Below the pieces are notes generated by a model. That model was not told where the DNA came from. It saw only the letters and a list, made by a program, of their open reading frames with translations, and did not search any database. 18,797 nucleotides of DNA from Spirochaetia bacterium UBA6919 (GTDB lineage Bacteria > Spirochaetota > UBA6919), in the NCBI GenBank assembly GCA_002450905.1, contig DKAT01000012.1, forward strand, positions 1-18,797, read 5' to 3'. Position 1 is the stretch's first letter, and each line of letters begins with the position of its first letter. Shown here in pieces: positions 7,518 through 15,516 of this stretch. Made by a program: the position numbers and the translations under genes.

Positions 7518-8567
7518 TTACCAGGGCACGTATTGATAGAGTTTAGCGAACATTTCTGTGACTTCAAGCCAGTTTTTGAAATCCTGAGGATTTTTCATGT
7601 GATCCCGTTTATTAACCATAACCCAGGACATCTTAGCCGCTCCATCATTACAGGTTGTACAATCTCTTGTGTCTGAAGTACAGCATCGGTGAATGGTTTT
7701 AAGATCACTGGCGACCGATTGAAATCCAATAAGCCGTTTGGGTTGAGGATTACGGTCATCCCGATCTAAGGAAACCGAGGGACATTCATTCCATCCAAAG
7801 GTTCTTCCAAGCATTTTATTTTCAATTAAGACCTTGTGATAATATTTTGAGGATATCACAGTTTCAGGGTAACGATCCAGCATCTCATCTAGTTTATCTT
7901 TGATCTTGAGCTTCTCATCCTCAGTCCAGTCAAATCCATCGACCAATTCGTCGTTTGAGTAAAGCTGATAATGAATTTTTAATCCCGCATCTTTAATTCG
8001 AGTGGTGACTTCCTCGATCATACCAAGATTATTCGGTGTTATGGTATATAAATAATAGACCCGTGGATCCCCTGTATAGTGCTCTAAAGAGATTTTAAAA
8101 GTCTTTTTACCCCTTAATTTCTCCTCGTGCTCATCATTTCCCCATAAGGAAACACCCACCATCATGTCTGGGAAACGATCTCTTGGCACCTTGATCAGCC
8201 CATTGGTTGCACAGAATGTTGGGATATGTTTATAGAAAAGTTCCACACGATCAAGATAGAGTGTCGGCTCACCTCCAATTAGGATTGCATTATTAACTCC
8301 CCGTGCTTTCTCCTTTAACACAAACTCTTCCCATCTAGCATGGTCCTTTTCATCATCTGCTGCTTTATCCTGATCACTTGAGAAGAAGAAACATCCTGTA
8401 CATCTTAGATTACAGCGATTTGTGACATCGTATATCGTGCTACGGATATTTAAATTCTTTACGTTCTCGTACATGCGTTTGGATTCATCATCTATAAGGA
8501 GGTCTTTTAATGTTACAATTCCTTTGTGAGTAGATAATTTAGCTGGAGACTCAACAGTAATGCTCAT
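7518..8567 (-). CDS. radical SAM protein RSAM-2, MoaA/SPASM-like
   Basis: Radical S-adenosylmethionine enzyme of 349 residues. The [4Fe-4S]/SAM motif C-x3-C-x2-C is Cys52, Cys56, Cys59 ('RCNLRCTGC'), with the SAM-binding 'GGEP' at 98-101 and the strand 'VGVSLWGNDE' near 137-146. A C-terminal set of cysteines, Cys262, Cys295-Cys296, Cys303 and Cys306, suggests at least one auxiliary Fe-S cluster, as in SPASM/twitch enzymes, but with an unusual CC-x6-C-x2-C pattern. There is no B12-binding domain. It starts with an AAAGGAG site 8 nt upstream and overlaps its paralog by 4 nt (ATGA). With ACP and ketosynthases as neighbours, an ACP-bound acyl group or a peptide-like substrate are both conceivable; the reaction is unknown. 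Confidence 0.83.
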   Translation of the reverse strand: MSITVESPAKLSTHKGIVTLKDLLIDDESKRMYENVKNLNIRSTIYDVTNRCNLRCTGCFFFSSDQDKAADDEKDHARWEEFVLKEKARGVNNAILIGGEPTLYLDRVELFYKHIPTFCATNGLIKVPRDRFPDMMVGVSLWGNDEHEEKLRGKKTFKISLEHYTGDPRVYYLYTITPNNLGMIEEVTTRIKDAGLKIHYQLYSNDELVDGFDWTEDEKLKIKDKLDEMLDRYPETVISSKYYHKVLIENKMLGRTFGWNECPSVSLDRDDRNPQPKRLIGFQSVASDLKTIHRCCTSDTRDCTTCNDGAAKMSWVMVNKRDHMKNPQDFKNWLEVTEMFAKLYQYVPW

Positions 8568-9601
8568 ACGAACATCTCCTTTCTGATATTTTTAACGAGG
8601 TTTTGTGATTTCTTGTAACCGTGTACCCACACAGATAAGTAGGTGTCTACATAGTCTAACCAACAAGAAAACTGTTCTTTAGAATCAACATGTTTTAATA
8701 ATTTACTGGTGACAATGGCTGATCCTGCTGCATAGTGACGGCAATCACTACAATCTGTGTCTGGCACACAGCAGGCGGCGGAATCATCCCAGGTTAAATT
8801 GGATCTATATTGACGAAATGTCCTTCCAAGTCCCATCACTCTTTTCTTATTCATTCGTGGGTAAGGACATGAAAATTGATCATTTAAGGATTTCTCATGA
8901 CTGTGAACTTCGGCATTGTAAGAAGAGTACAGTATATTATCACCATATATATCCATAAGATGAAGCATTTTATCCCTCATCTTCTCCCTGGCAGGGGCAT
9001 CGAGCTTGAGATCACCGTTATAATTTTCAGTAGCACTGAATTGATTGAAACTTAATTTGCAGTCTGCTTCAATAATGCGTTTGGCAATGTCGTCTACGTG
9101 ATCGATATTGTGTTTTGTGAAAGTATAGATAAATACGGATCGATCATCCCCGTTGTATGCTTTTAATTGACGGTCCAGACAATTTTTAACCCGTCGATAG
9201 GTGAGACTGTATTCGTCATCTCCCCATACAGAAATGTGGATTTTATACTGGATGTCTTTTGGGATGAGGACAATACCATTGGTGGCGATGGCTCCGTGTG
9301 GAATGATATCATAGGCGATTTTACAAAATTCGGGAACGAGGGCTGGCTCAGCTCCTGCAAGGACAACAAAAGTGATACCCCGTTCTTTTTCTGATTGGAA
9401 AAGGGCTTTCCATTTTTCGGGATCCGTTTCGTCTTTTGTTAAATGTTTTTCTCCTGCGTAATAATAACATCCATCACAGTCGAGATTGCATTTATTAGTC
9501 ATATCATACGTGGATTCACGTAAGAAGAAATATTTTTTAACCTTAAGCCATTTTTCATTGATTGCGGGATCTTCTAAGTACGAACTGAATTTTCCTTCCA
9601 T
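8564..9601 (-). CDS. radical SAM protein RSAM-1, MoaA/SPASM-like
   Basis: Paralog of RSAM-2, 345 residues. The radical SAM triad is Cys38, Cys42, Cys45 ('KCNLDCDGC'), the SAM motif is GAEP (83-86) instead of GGEP, and 'HISVWGDDE' (122-130) matches the equivalent strand in RSAM-2. C-terminal Cys245, Cys277-Cys278, Cys284 and Cys287 form the same kind of auxiliary cluster pattern (CC-x5-C-x2-C). The gene begins 8 nt after the ACP stop codon (stop 9610, start 9601) and ends inside the start of RSAM-2. ACP, RSAM-1 and RSAM-2 are therefore almost certainly co-transcribed and translated at linked rates. A heterodimer or two successive radical steps are possible; neither can be told from the sequence. 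Confidence 0.83.
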   Translation of the reverse strand: MEGKFSSYLEDPAINEKWLKVKKYFFLRESTYDMTNKCNLDCDGCYYYAGEKHLTKDETDPEKWKALFQSEKERGITFVVLAGAEPALVPEFCKIAYDIIPHGAIATNGIVLIPKDIQYKIHISVWGDDEYSLTYRRVKNCLDRQLKAYNGDDRSVFIYTFTKHNIDHVDDIAKRIIEADCKLSFNQFSATENYNGDLKLDAPAREKMRDKMLHLMDIYGDNILYSSYNAEVHSHEKSLNDQFSCPYPRMNKKRVMGLGRTFRQYRSNLTWDDSAACCVPDTDCSDCRHYAAGSAIVTSKLLKHVDSKEQFSCWLDYVDTYLSVWVHGYKKSQNLVKNIRKEMFV

Positions 9602-9609
9602 TCAATACC

Positions 9610-9852
9610 TCATGCCACTTTCTGTCCAATATAATCAACAATTTTGTCGAGAGTAGTCAAATTTTCGTAATCCTCTTCATCAATCTTAATAGAATATTTA
9701 TCCTGCAATTTGACTGCAATCGTAGTGAGTTCCATGCTATCTACCCCAAGTTCTTCTATGAGATTCAGACTACCATCGAAAGTATCTGGGGTGATGTCTT
9801 CTAATTTTAATTCATCTATTACAATTTGTGCAATTTCACTTCGAATAGCCAT
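9610..9852 (-). CDS. acyl carrier protein ACP-1
   Basis: Small acidic carrier protein of 80 residues. The phosphopantetheine attachment motif is 'GVDSMELTT' with Ser39, followed by an acidic helix II/III typical of ACPs. It holds growing or modified acyl chains as thioesters in the cytoplasm. It is the first gene of the minus-strand cluster, with TAGGAG 7 nt before the ATG, and RSAM-1 starts 8 nt after its stop. Being placed with two radical SAM proteins and two ketosynthases rather than with fabD/fabG, it is probably dedicated to that pathway and not the housekeeping ACP. Confidence 0.92.
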   Translation of the reverse strand: MAIRSEIAQIVIDELKLEDITPDTFDGSLNLIEELGVDSMELTTIAVKLQDKYSIKIDEEDYENLTTLDKIVDYIGQKVA

Positions 9853-9900
9853 TACAACTCCTAAATCATAAATTAATATATTTAAGTGATTATTAGATTA

Positions 9901-9909
9901 AATATAACA
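9901..9909 (-). promoter_or_regulatory. candidate extended -10 for the ACP/radical SAM/KAS operon
   Basis: On the minus strand TGT precedes TATATT (hexamer at plus 9906-9901), an extended -10 with five of six consensus bases. It would start transcription near 9894, about 42 nt before the ACP-1 start. An A9 tract lies just upstream. No good -35 is visible at the proper spacing. Confidence 0.3.
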
Positions 9910-10163
9910 TTTTTTTTTGTGAATTTATGTTGGTTTCAATTTTGATTTATATTAAAAATATTTAAATAGACATGAAAATCAAATTTTTTGAAATTAATCC
10001 CATTACCAAATAATGAATATAACTAAAAAATCTTTTTTATCAAGTGGGAGAGTATGTATTTCTAAAATATTCTCTAATTACGGTATAAAAATTATTGATA
10101 AAGCTCTTTTAATACACCTTTCTATTGCAAATTACGTATTAATTAAATATATTTATTTTAATC

Positions 10164-10192
10164 TTGCAAAGCATTTTTCTATCATTTATATA
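10164..10192 (+). promoter_or_regulatory. candidate promoter for ACP-2/acyltransferase
   Basis: TTGCAA (10164-10169), a 17-bp spacer and TATATA (10187-10192) resemble a sigma-70 promoter with four matches in each hexamer. The expected start is near 10199, leaving a short leader that contains the GGAGA ribosome site before ATG 10221. In DNA this AT-rich such matches arise by chance, so confidence is limited. Confidence 0.3.
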
Positions 10193-10220
10193 CATTTATA
10201 TAATATTTATTTGGAGATAT

Positions 10221-10493
10221 ATGAATCGTTGTGAAGTTGAAGAGAAAATTATTAAGGCTCTGAAAGAGGAATTTAAATTAGATCATATTCAAGTGGATGA
10301 AAGTCTTGTTGATCAGTACGAATTTGATAGTGTCGATGCCTTAAATCTTTTGACAGCGATAGAACAGGTGTTTGAATTTAAAAAACCATTATCTATACAG
10401 GAAGAGAGGAGGGCGATGGAAATGTTGATGGTTGATAGCACGGTGAATCATATTGTGGATTATGTCGTTGAATTGATTAAAAATAGAGAATGA
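10221..10493 (+). CDS. acyl carrier protein-like ACP-2
   Basis: ACP-like protein of 90 residues with the attachment motif 'EFDSVDALNLL' (Ser37). Lys and Glu are abundant and the C-terminal helix 'HIVDYVVELIKN' fits the ACP fold. The middle ('EERRAMEMLM') is more basic and longer than in ordinary ACPs, so it is probably a specialised carrier. ATG 10221 is chosen because GGAGA lies 5 nt upstream and the ACP fold begins there; a start at 10164 would add a hydrophobic non-ACP stretch. It is divergent from ACP-1 and is followed 15 nt later by an acyltransferase gene, to which it may hand acyl groups. Confidence 0.85.
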   Translation: MNRCEVEEKIIKALKEEFKLDHIQVDESLVDQYEFDSVDALNLLTAIEQVFEFKKPLSIQEERRAMEMLMVDSTVNHIVDYVVELIKNRE

Positions 10494-10508
10494 TTACAAG
10501 CTTATTGT

Positions 10509-11297
10509 ATGATATATAAACCGTTTGCTGATATATTCATTACTATTTTCATATGGGTCGTATTTTTGTCAGGTTTGGTGGTTATACTTCTTGTTTATCC
10601 AATACTCTATCTTGTATCTCTCTTTACTGAATATCCTCAGGGGGTTTTTCAACGTTACATCCATTATTTCATGAGATTTTTTATTGAAGTATTAAGATTT
10701 TCTGTTCCTGGATTAGATATTAAAATACATGATGTGGAGAAATTAAGGAATATTAAGTCTTCTATTATTCTTTGTAATCACATATCTTTTCTAGATGGGT
10801 TAATTTTGTTATCGGTACTGAAAAATCAGATTAGCATAGTCAAAAGTATTTATTTTAAAGTACCAATCCTTGGTTGGATCATTTCATCTGCAGGGTGTAT
10901 TCCTTCAGATTATCAGAATACAAGTGATTCAAGAGGGGTACGTTATTTTGATAAGCTCAAATCTCTTCTTCAACAAAATGGAAATCTTATAATCTTTCCA
11001 GAAGGGAAGAGAAGTCGTAATGGAATGATACAAACATTTAAGAAAGGAGCATTCACCTTATCGTTGACATTGAATATACCTCTCCACTCCTTATATATTA
11101 GAAACACTAATCGATTATTTGTCCATAATAAGTCTTTTCCATTCAATACATGTGTGAAGAATTGTATAGAACTCTATTCAATTGGTTTTATAAATCCTGA
11201 TCTTGATCTGAAAGGGATTTCTTATGCTATTCAATTACGGGATGAAGCATATAATATCTATTTGGAAGAGAATAATAAGATTAAATCAGTCTTGTAA
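10509..11297 (+). CDS. PlsC-type lysophospholipid/glycerol-phosphate acyltransferase family protein
   Basis: Membrane acyltransferase of the PlsC/LPLAT family, 262 residues. An N-terminal hydrophobic segment (about residues 8-37) precedes the catalytic H-x4-D motif, His91 to Asp96 in 'CNHISFLDG', and the phosphate-binding 'FPEGKRS' (163-169). These proteins move an acyl chain from ACP or CoA onto a lysolipid or similar acceptor at the inner membrane face. Its position 15 nt after ACP-2 suggests ACP-2 as the acyl donor. No clear ribosome site precedes the ATG, so translation may depend on that of ACP-2. The last 17 nt overlap the end of the convergent flavin oxidase gene. The acceptor molecule is unknown. 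Confidence 0.85.
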   Translation: MIYKPFADIFITIFIWVVFLSGLVVILLVYPILYLVSLFTEYPQGVFQRYIHYFMRFFIEVLRFSVPGLDIKIHDVEKLRNIKSSIILCNHISFLDGLILLSVLKNQISIVKSIYFKVPILGWIISSAGCIPSDYQNTSDSRGVRYFDKLKSLLQQNGNLIIFPEGKRSRNGMIQTFKKGAFTLSLTLNIPLHSLYIRNTNRLFVHNKSFPFNTCVKNCIELYSIGFINPDLDLKGISYAIQLRDEAYNIYLEENNKIKSVL

Positions 11298-12957
11298 ATG
11301 TTTTCCCCAAATATGCCAACACCTCTTCACTAGCTCTAAATCCACTGTATACAGCCTGTTCAAAAATTGGTAATCCTTCTACATCACAGTGAGCCATAAA
11401 TATTCTTTTAATCGGTTTCTTCATTTCCTGTCTTGATTTACCCCAGATGAAATTGGGTTGGGGCTGGATCATAGCGTGTCCCCATTTATAGATATCGAGT
11501 TTGTCTATCAGTTGATGGATATTAGGATGCATGATTTGAAGGTCTTTTATTATACGGTGAGCCCAGTAATCCCAATCCTTATGTAATAAATTATTACGTT
11601 CAGATTTAGTATCAGACTGGATTAGGGGGGCATAAAATGTTAAATTCATTGGTTGAATCGAGCGATTCAGTAGTCTTTTATCCTGGTGATTTGATATAAC
11701 ATATCCTAATGACCAATTCTCAATGCTCTTTAAAGGCTTATAATAGATATTATCCCAGGCTAATGTATTTTTATTTGGTGGATACTTAACCTGAAGATTT
11801 GCTACTAGCCATGGTGCATACTGAAACATTGATTGATGAATAGCTCTATCCTTCGCTTCTGGGCAGATATGGTTAAGGAGAAATTTCGGGAGTGCAAAGA
11901 TGACAGATTTCGCTTTGTGAGTAACAAATTGTTGAGAAATAATATCATATATTGTTACGATTACATAGTTATTTATGTTTTCTACACTGCTAACAAGAGC
12001 ATTTAACTGAATATTTTCTCGTTTGAATAAACGACTCATTCCCTTGACAAGATAATTATTCCCTTCAGCCCAAGTTAAGGTATGCACTGGATGTTTTTTA
12101 TAATCCTTAGGATCAAATTGAGTAAGGTTTGTAGCAAAATAATTAATTGCGACCCAAGCTGAAATCTTGTCAATACATAATCCAAAATTATCTCGACAGG
12201 TAATATCGATGTACCAATGAAGTAAAGGAGATTTAAGTTCCTCTGATGCAAGGTAATCTTTCATTGTTATTTGATCAAGGGAGGTAAATCTTTTATCTGT
12301 AGAGCATGCAGATATGGGGAGAGTGAAAGCAGGTTTCCCATCATTACCTTTCGATAAATAATACGAATATATTTTATTCTGAAAAGCTTTATAGGTATTT
12401 TTATCATGAATACTTGCAATTGAATATGGAAAACGACTATGATCCCAGCCATTGTTAGTATGTAATAAGACTTCTGGATCTTTGACGATATATTCACTGT
12501 TTACAATAGGCCATCCATTATCCTGATATCCCAAAATAATTCCCAGATCTTCATAGAGAGGATATAAGTATTTTGCTTGCTGAGTAGGGGTTTCAATATA
12601 GTGAGCTCCCCATGGATATTCTGAAATGCCATTTTTACCAGACTTTGCTGTACCGCCTAATTGAGAATCTTTTTCAAGAATTAAAAAATCATTTATTCCT
12701 TCCTGTTGCAGTTTCCAGCCTGATGCTATCCCAGAGCAACCACCTCCAACTATAATACAAGAATAGGTATTGCCAGTTTTAAGATTGGCAGGAGATTTTA
12801 ATTTATGATCTCTGAGTAAATGTCCATACTTAAATGATTCACCAATTATCTGTCCTGAAAAAGGTAATGAATCTTTATTACAACTTGATAATAAGTTAAC
12901 ATACGGGATGGATATTAGACTGGTAAAGGATTTTTTTATGAAATCCCGACGTTTCAC
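11281..12957 (-). CDS. Tat-exported lipoprotein, FAD-dependent amine oxidase-like
   Basis: Predicted FAD oxidoreductase of the flavin amine oxidase/NAD(P)-binding Rossmann group, 558 residues. The start 'MKRRDFIKKSF' is a twin-arginine signal, followed by a hydrophobic stretch and the lipobox 'LSSC' (Cys26), so the folded enzyme is probably exported with its cofactor and lipid-anchored. The dinucleotide fold is 'IIVGGGCSGIASG' (68-80) with the ribose-binding Glu95 in 'LILEKD', then 'GGTA' (101-104) and 'PWGAHY' (115-120). The C-terminal FAD motif spans about 523-550 ('EGLPIFEQAVYSG'). A GTG start is used because the Tat signal begins directly after it. It lies last in the DUF350/spermidine-synthase-like operon, suggesting oxidation of an amine-type product, which is inference. 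Confidence 0.8.
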   Translation of the reverse strand: MKRRDFIKKSFTSLISIPYVNLLSSCNKDSLPFSGQIIGESFKYGHLLRDHKLKSPANLKTGNTYSCIIVGGGCSGIASGWKLQQEGINDFLILEKDSQLGGTAKSGKNGISEYPWGAHYIETPTQQAKYLYPLYEDLGIILGYQDNGWPIVNSEYIVKDPEVLLHTNNGWDHSRFPYSIASIHDKNTYKAFQNKIYSYYLSKGNDGKPAFTLPISACSTDKRFTSLDQITMKDYLASEELKSPLLHWYIDITCRDNFGLCIDKISAWVAINYFATNLTQFDPKDYKKHPVHTLTWAEGNNYLVKGMSRLFKRENIQLNALVSSVENINNYVIVTIYDIISQQFVTHKAKSVIFALPKFLLNHICPEAKDRAIHQSMFQYAPWLVANLQVKYPPNKNTLAWDNIYYKPLKSIENWSLGYVISNHQDKRLLNRSIQPMNLTFYAPLIQSDTKSERNNLLHKDWDYWAHRIIKDLQIMHPNIHQLIDKLDIYKWGHAMIQPQPNFIWGKSRQEMKKPIKRIFMAHCDVEGLPIFEQAVYSGFRASEEVLAYLGKTFTRLI

Positions 12958-12990
12958 TAGCTTTAATTCCCTGTTATAAAAGAAATCTAT

Positions 12991-13938
12991 TTAATATGCA
13001 AAACAAATAATAGTTGAAACAAGATTTAGGCAGATGATTTCAAGTAAAGCTGCATTCACATTTCTATCCCTTACTATTTCTTCAGTAAGTCTTGATCCTG
13101 TAAGCATAATTCTATCAACAAATATTCTAATTAATGGGAAAACTATAATTGCAAAGATTATTAACCACCCAAAATAAGTCAAGCTATCATTCCATCCATA
13201 GAAATGGCCGTCACCACGAATACCCCTAAAAAGTATTATTCCAAGGGCTAATAAACCACCACCAAATGCTAATCCTGCTGCTACATTATCCTTTTCAATT
13301 TCTTCCTGGATTTTAAATGGTAGAATATAGCTATAAACAAAACTATATATTATAAGTGTAACCTGACCCAGTAAAAAAAAGATTATTGATAATAAAACCC
13401 CTGATACAACCTTATAAGGTTCTCCTGATAATCCGTTTAATAATTCTCCAAAAGGTTTTATAACTTCTTTTGATATATTATTATTTTTTATAAAAGTTTC
13501 AGCAGGCGAACCAGCTATAGATGCCGCTATTATTAAAGCACTGGCTACATACACACCCGCGACAACAAATCCTGTACCCGAATTTCTATCCTCAATCAGT
13601 TCTTTTGTTATTTTAAACTTATATAAGATCAGCTCATCTGTAACTAATTTTGAAATATTTAATAAAATAATACCCAGTGTACTATAAATAGCTACCTCTA
13701 TTAAGCCATCTATCAGTGTAACTCTACTAGTATCAGGTATCACACTTCCAATAATAATTATCATACCTATAAAATAACCTGCCAAAGCTATTCCTACGGC
13801 TGGGTTATCTTCTTTTGTTAGTTCATGATCCAATTTGTACCGACTAAACAAATCGTAAATCAATTTGGAAATTAATAGAAACAGTATAGCTAATATTGAA
13901 TAAGCTAATACATTGGGGAGTAGTTGTAAATTTTTCAT
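12991..13938 (-). CDS. DUF350 (YjfL-like) membrane protein, duplicated domain
   Basis: Inner-membrane protein of 315 residues and about eight helices, matching the DUF350 family of unknown biochemical role. A motif of the form xEx(I/L)xxDxNxAxG recurs four times: residues 36-54, 110-128, 210-227 and 284-302 ('ELTKEDNPAVG', 'ELIEDRNSGTG', 'EIEKDNVAAG', 'EIVRDRNVNAA'). Single DUF350 domains are about 130 residues with two such halves, so this is a tandem duplication. The AGGAGG ribosome site overlaps the stop codon of the preceding spermidine-synthase-like gene, implying translational coupling. DUF350 genes are known to co-occur with DUF4178 and spermidine-synthase-like genes, as here. Confidence 0.85.
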   Translation of the reverse strand: MKNLQLLPNVLAYSILAILFLLISKLIYDLFSRYKLDHELTKEDNPAVGIALAGYFIGMIIIIGSVIPDTSRVTLIDGLIEVAIYSTLGIILLNISKLVTDELILYKFKITKELIEDRNSGTGFVVAGVYVASALIIAASIAGSPAETFIKNNNISKEVIKPFGELLNGLSGEPYKVVSGVLLSIIFFLLGQVTLIIYSFVYSYILPFKIQEEIEKDNVAAGLAFGGGLLALGIILFRGIRGDGHFYGWNDSLTYFGWLIIFAIIVFPLIRIFVDRIMLTGSRLTEEIVRDRNVNAALLEIICLNLVSTIICFAY

Positions 13939-13948
13939 GAAATACCTC

Positions 13949-15487
13949 CTAAAAAATAAATCTCCAGCTATCCAGATAATATCTATAAATTATAGGTTCA
14001 GTAAAGTAATTTGCTTTAATCTTATCCTGAGAAACCTTTGTATCTTTAGCAAAAATAAGACTCTTTTTAAAGATCTCTAGAGTGAAATATCGTGTCATCA
14101 CAGGGACATTCATAACATTCTTTTTAATATTAATACTATTTTGATGTGCTATATGAAAACCCCAATCACTCATGCTTGGGACATTCACATGATAAGGGAT
14201 TACTGACCTAAATACCATTTTGAGAGTTTTCTCAATACATCTAAAAACGTATTTTGCATGGAGTGGGCTTGTAGCCTGGGTGATAAAAATCCCATCCTTT
14301 TTGAGACGTCTTTTTACAAAATGATAGAACTCAACAGAATACAATTTGGAGAGAGTTGCATCATGTGGATCTGGAAAGTCTGCATAGATCACATCAAATT
14401 GATAGGGTGTAGTCCCAAGATATTTGTAGGCATCCTGATTAATAATTTCTACTTTGGGGTGATTAAAGGCATTTTCATTTAAACGATTTAAAATGGAAAA
14501 GTTTTTGGCAAGCTGGGTCATACTTCTGTCAAGGTCTACGAGAACAATTTTCTTTACTGATTTAAATTTCAAGATCTCACGAACAGCTAATCCATCTCCA
14601 CCTCCCATAACCAAAATATATTGATTATTTTTTCTAAGGTAGAATGGGGGATACACTAATGCTTCATGGTATCGATATTCATAACCACTGGAAAACTGAA
14701 GATGTCCATCTATAAATAACTGTGTTTCACCTTTTAGAAGAGATATTACAATATTTTGATACCTTGTATTTCGGTTATACAAAACATTTCCGTAAATAGC
14801 TTTTGAATAAAATCCTGTTAGTTCCCCAGAAAATCCTATTCCGCATCCTAATAAAACAAGGCAGACACTAGAAATCATCCACATTTTAATGGATTCGCCC
14901 TTTTGGAGTTCATTACTAAATATTTTTAAATTGATAACACCTATTAATACATTGAGAAATCCGATTATAAAAGCAGTTTTAATTAGTCCTACAAAGGGAT
15001 AGAGTATCAGGGGAAATATCAAAGATGCTGCCAGACCACCAATATAATCGATAGTTAATACATTGGATATAGTTTCCTTCAAATCTCCGTATTGTTTTAA
15101 AATCCTAGTTATTAAGGGGATTTCGAGTCCAACTAATATTCCAACGACCATGAGAAATAAGATGCTAAATAATTGATAAACAGGATATAGCTTTATGAAA
15201 ACAAGATTTAATATCGCTACGGAAATGCCACCTAAAATCCCTAAAACAATTTCAATAACTATAAATTGATATAATAATCTTTGAGAAAAGAATCTTGATA
15301 AGTAAGAACCCACGCCCATGGCGCTCATAAAGAATCCGATGGTGATGGAATATTGCAAAACAGGATTACCCTCAAGATTTGTGGATAAACTCCCGATCAA
15401 TAGTTCATAGGATAAGCCACAGATACTCACGACAAATGTGCTGAACAATAAAATACGAATTACAAGGCGTTGCGATATGTCTTTCAT
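13949..15487 (-). CDS. membrane-fused spermidine synthase-like protein
   Basis: Fusion of about seven N-terminal membrane helices (residues about 8-225) to a C-terminal aminopropyltransferase/methyltransferase-type domain, 512 residues. The domain has the SpeE-like 'IDGHLQFSSGYEYRYHEALVYPP' region (259-281), the nucleotide-binding 'GGGDG' (295-299), 'DLD' (318-320) and the catalytic-region 'YADFPDP' (368-374). In true SpeE the first stretch reads DGxxQxxxxDExxYHE; here the DE pair is YE, so substrate use may differ from putrescine. Members of this fused family are annotated as polyamine aminopropyltransferases, but many are untested. It is 10 nt upstream of DUF350. No S-adenosylmethionine decarboxylase (the source of the aminopropyl donor) is seen in the window. 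Confidence 0.82.
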   Translation of the reverse strand: MKDISQRLVIRILLFSTFVVSICGLSYELLIGSLSTNLEGNPVLQYSITIGFFMSAMGVGSYLSRFFSQRLLYQFIVIEIVLGILGGISVAILNLVFIKLYPVYQLFSILFLMVVGILVGLEIPLITRILKQYGDLKETISNVLTIDYIGGLAASLIFPLILYPFVGLIKTAFIIGFLNVLIGVINLKIFSNELQKGESIKMWMISSVCLVLLGCGIGFSGELTGFYSKAIYGNVLYNRNTRYQNIVISLLKGETQLFIDGHLQFSSGYEYRYHEALVYPPFYLRKNNQYILVMGGGDGLAVREILKFKSVKKIVLVDLDRSMTQLAKNFSILNRLNENAFNHPKVEIINQDAYKYLGTTPYQFDVIYADFPDPHDATLSKLYSVEFYHFVKRRLKKDGIFITQATSPLHAKYVFRCIEKTLKMVFRSVIPYHVNVPSMSDWGFHIAHQNSINIKKNVMNVPVMTRYFTLEIFKKSLIFAKDTKVSQDKIKANYFTEPIIYRYYLDSWRFIF

Positions 15488-15516
15488 TAGATAACTACTA
15501 CTTTTTTAAAGAGATT

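Larger units (their letters stand above)
9853..10220. other. divergent intergenic region, very AT-rich
   Basis: This 368-bp stretch separates the divergent ACP-1 and ACP-2 genes and must hold both promoters. It is strongly AT-rich with a nine-T run at 9910-9918. The open frame at 10013-10234 on the plus strand has no ribosome site, a composition typical of AT-rich non-coding DNA, and runs into the ACP-2 gene, so it is not called. No clear inverted-repeat operator was found. Confidence 0.6.

Noticed and set aside
7446..7676. Plus-strand open frame of 76 codons
   Set aside because: Mostly antisense to the end of the RSAM-2 gene, with no ribosome site or recognisable domain.
4385..9852. Assignment as a ladderane or polyunsaturated fatty acid synthase cluster
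   Set aside because: Gene types are suggestive, but the expected reductase, dehydratase or desaturase-like partners are not in the window and orthology cannot be tested here.
10013..10234. Plus-strand open frame of 73 codons upstream of ACP-2
   Set aside because: No ribosome site, AT-driven composition, and its end overlaps the well-supported ACP-2 start in another frame.
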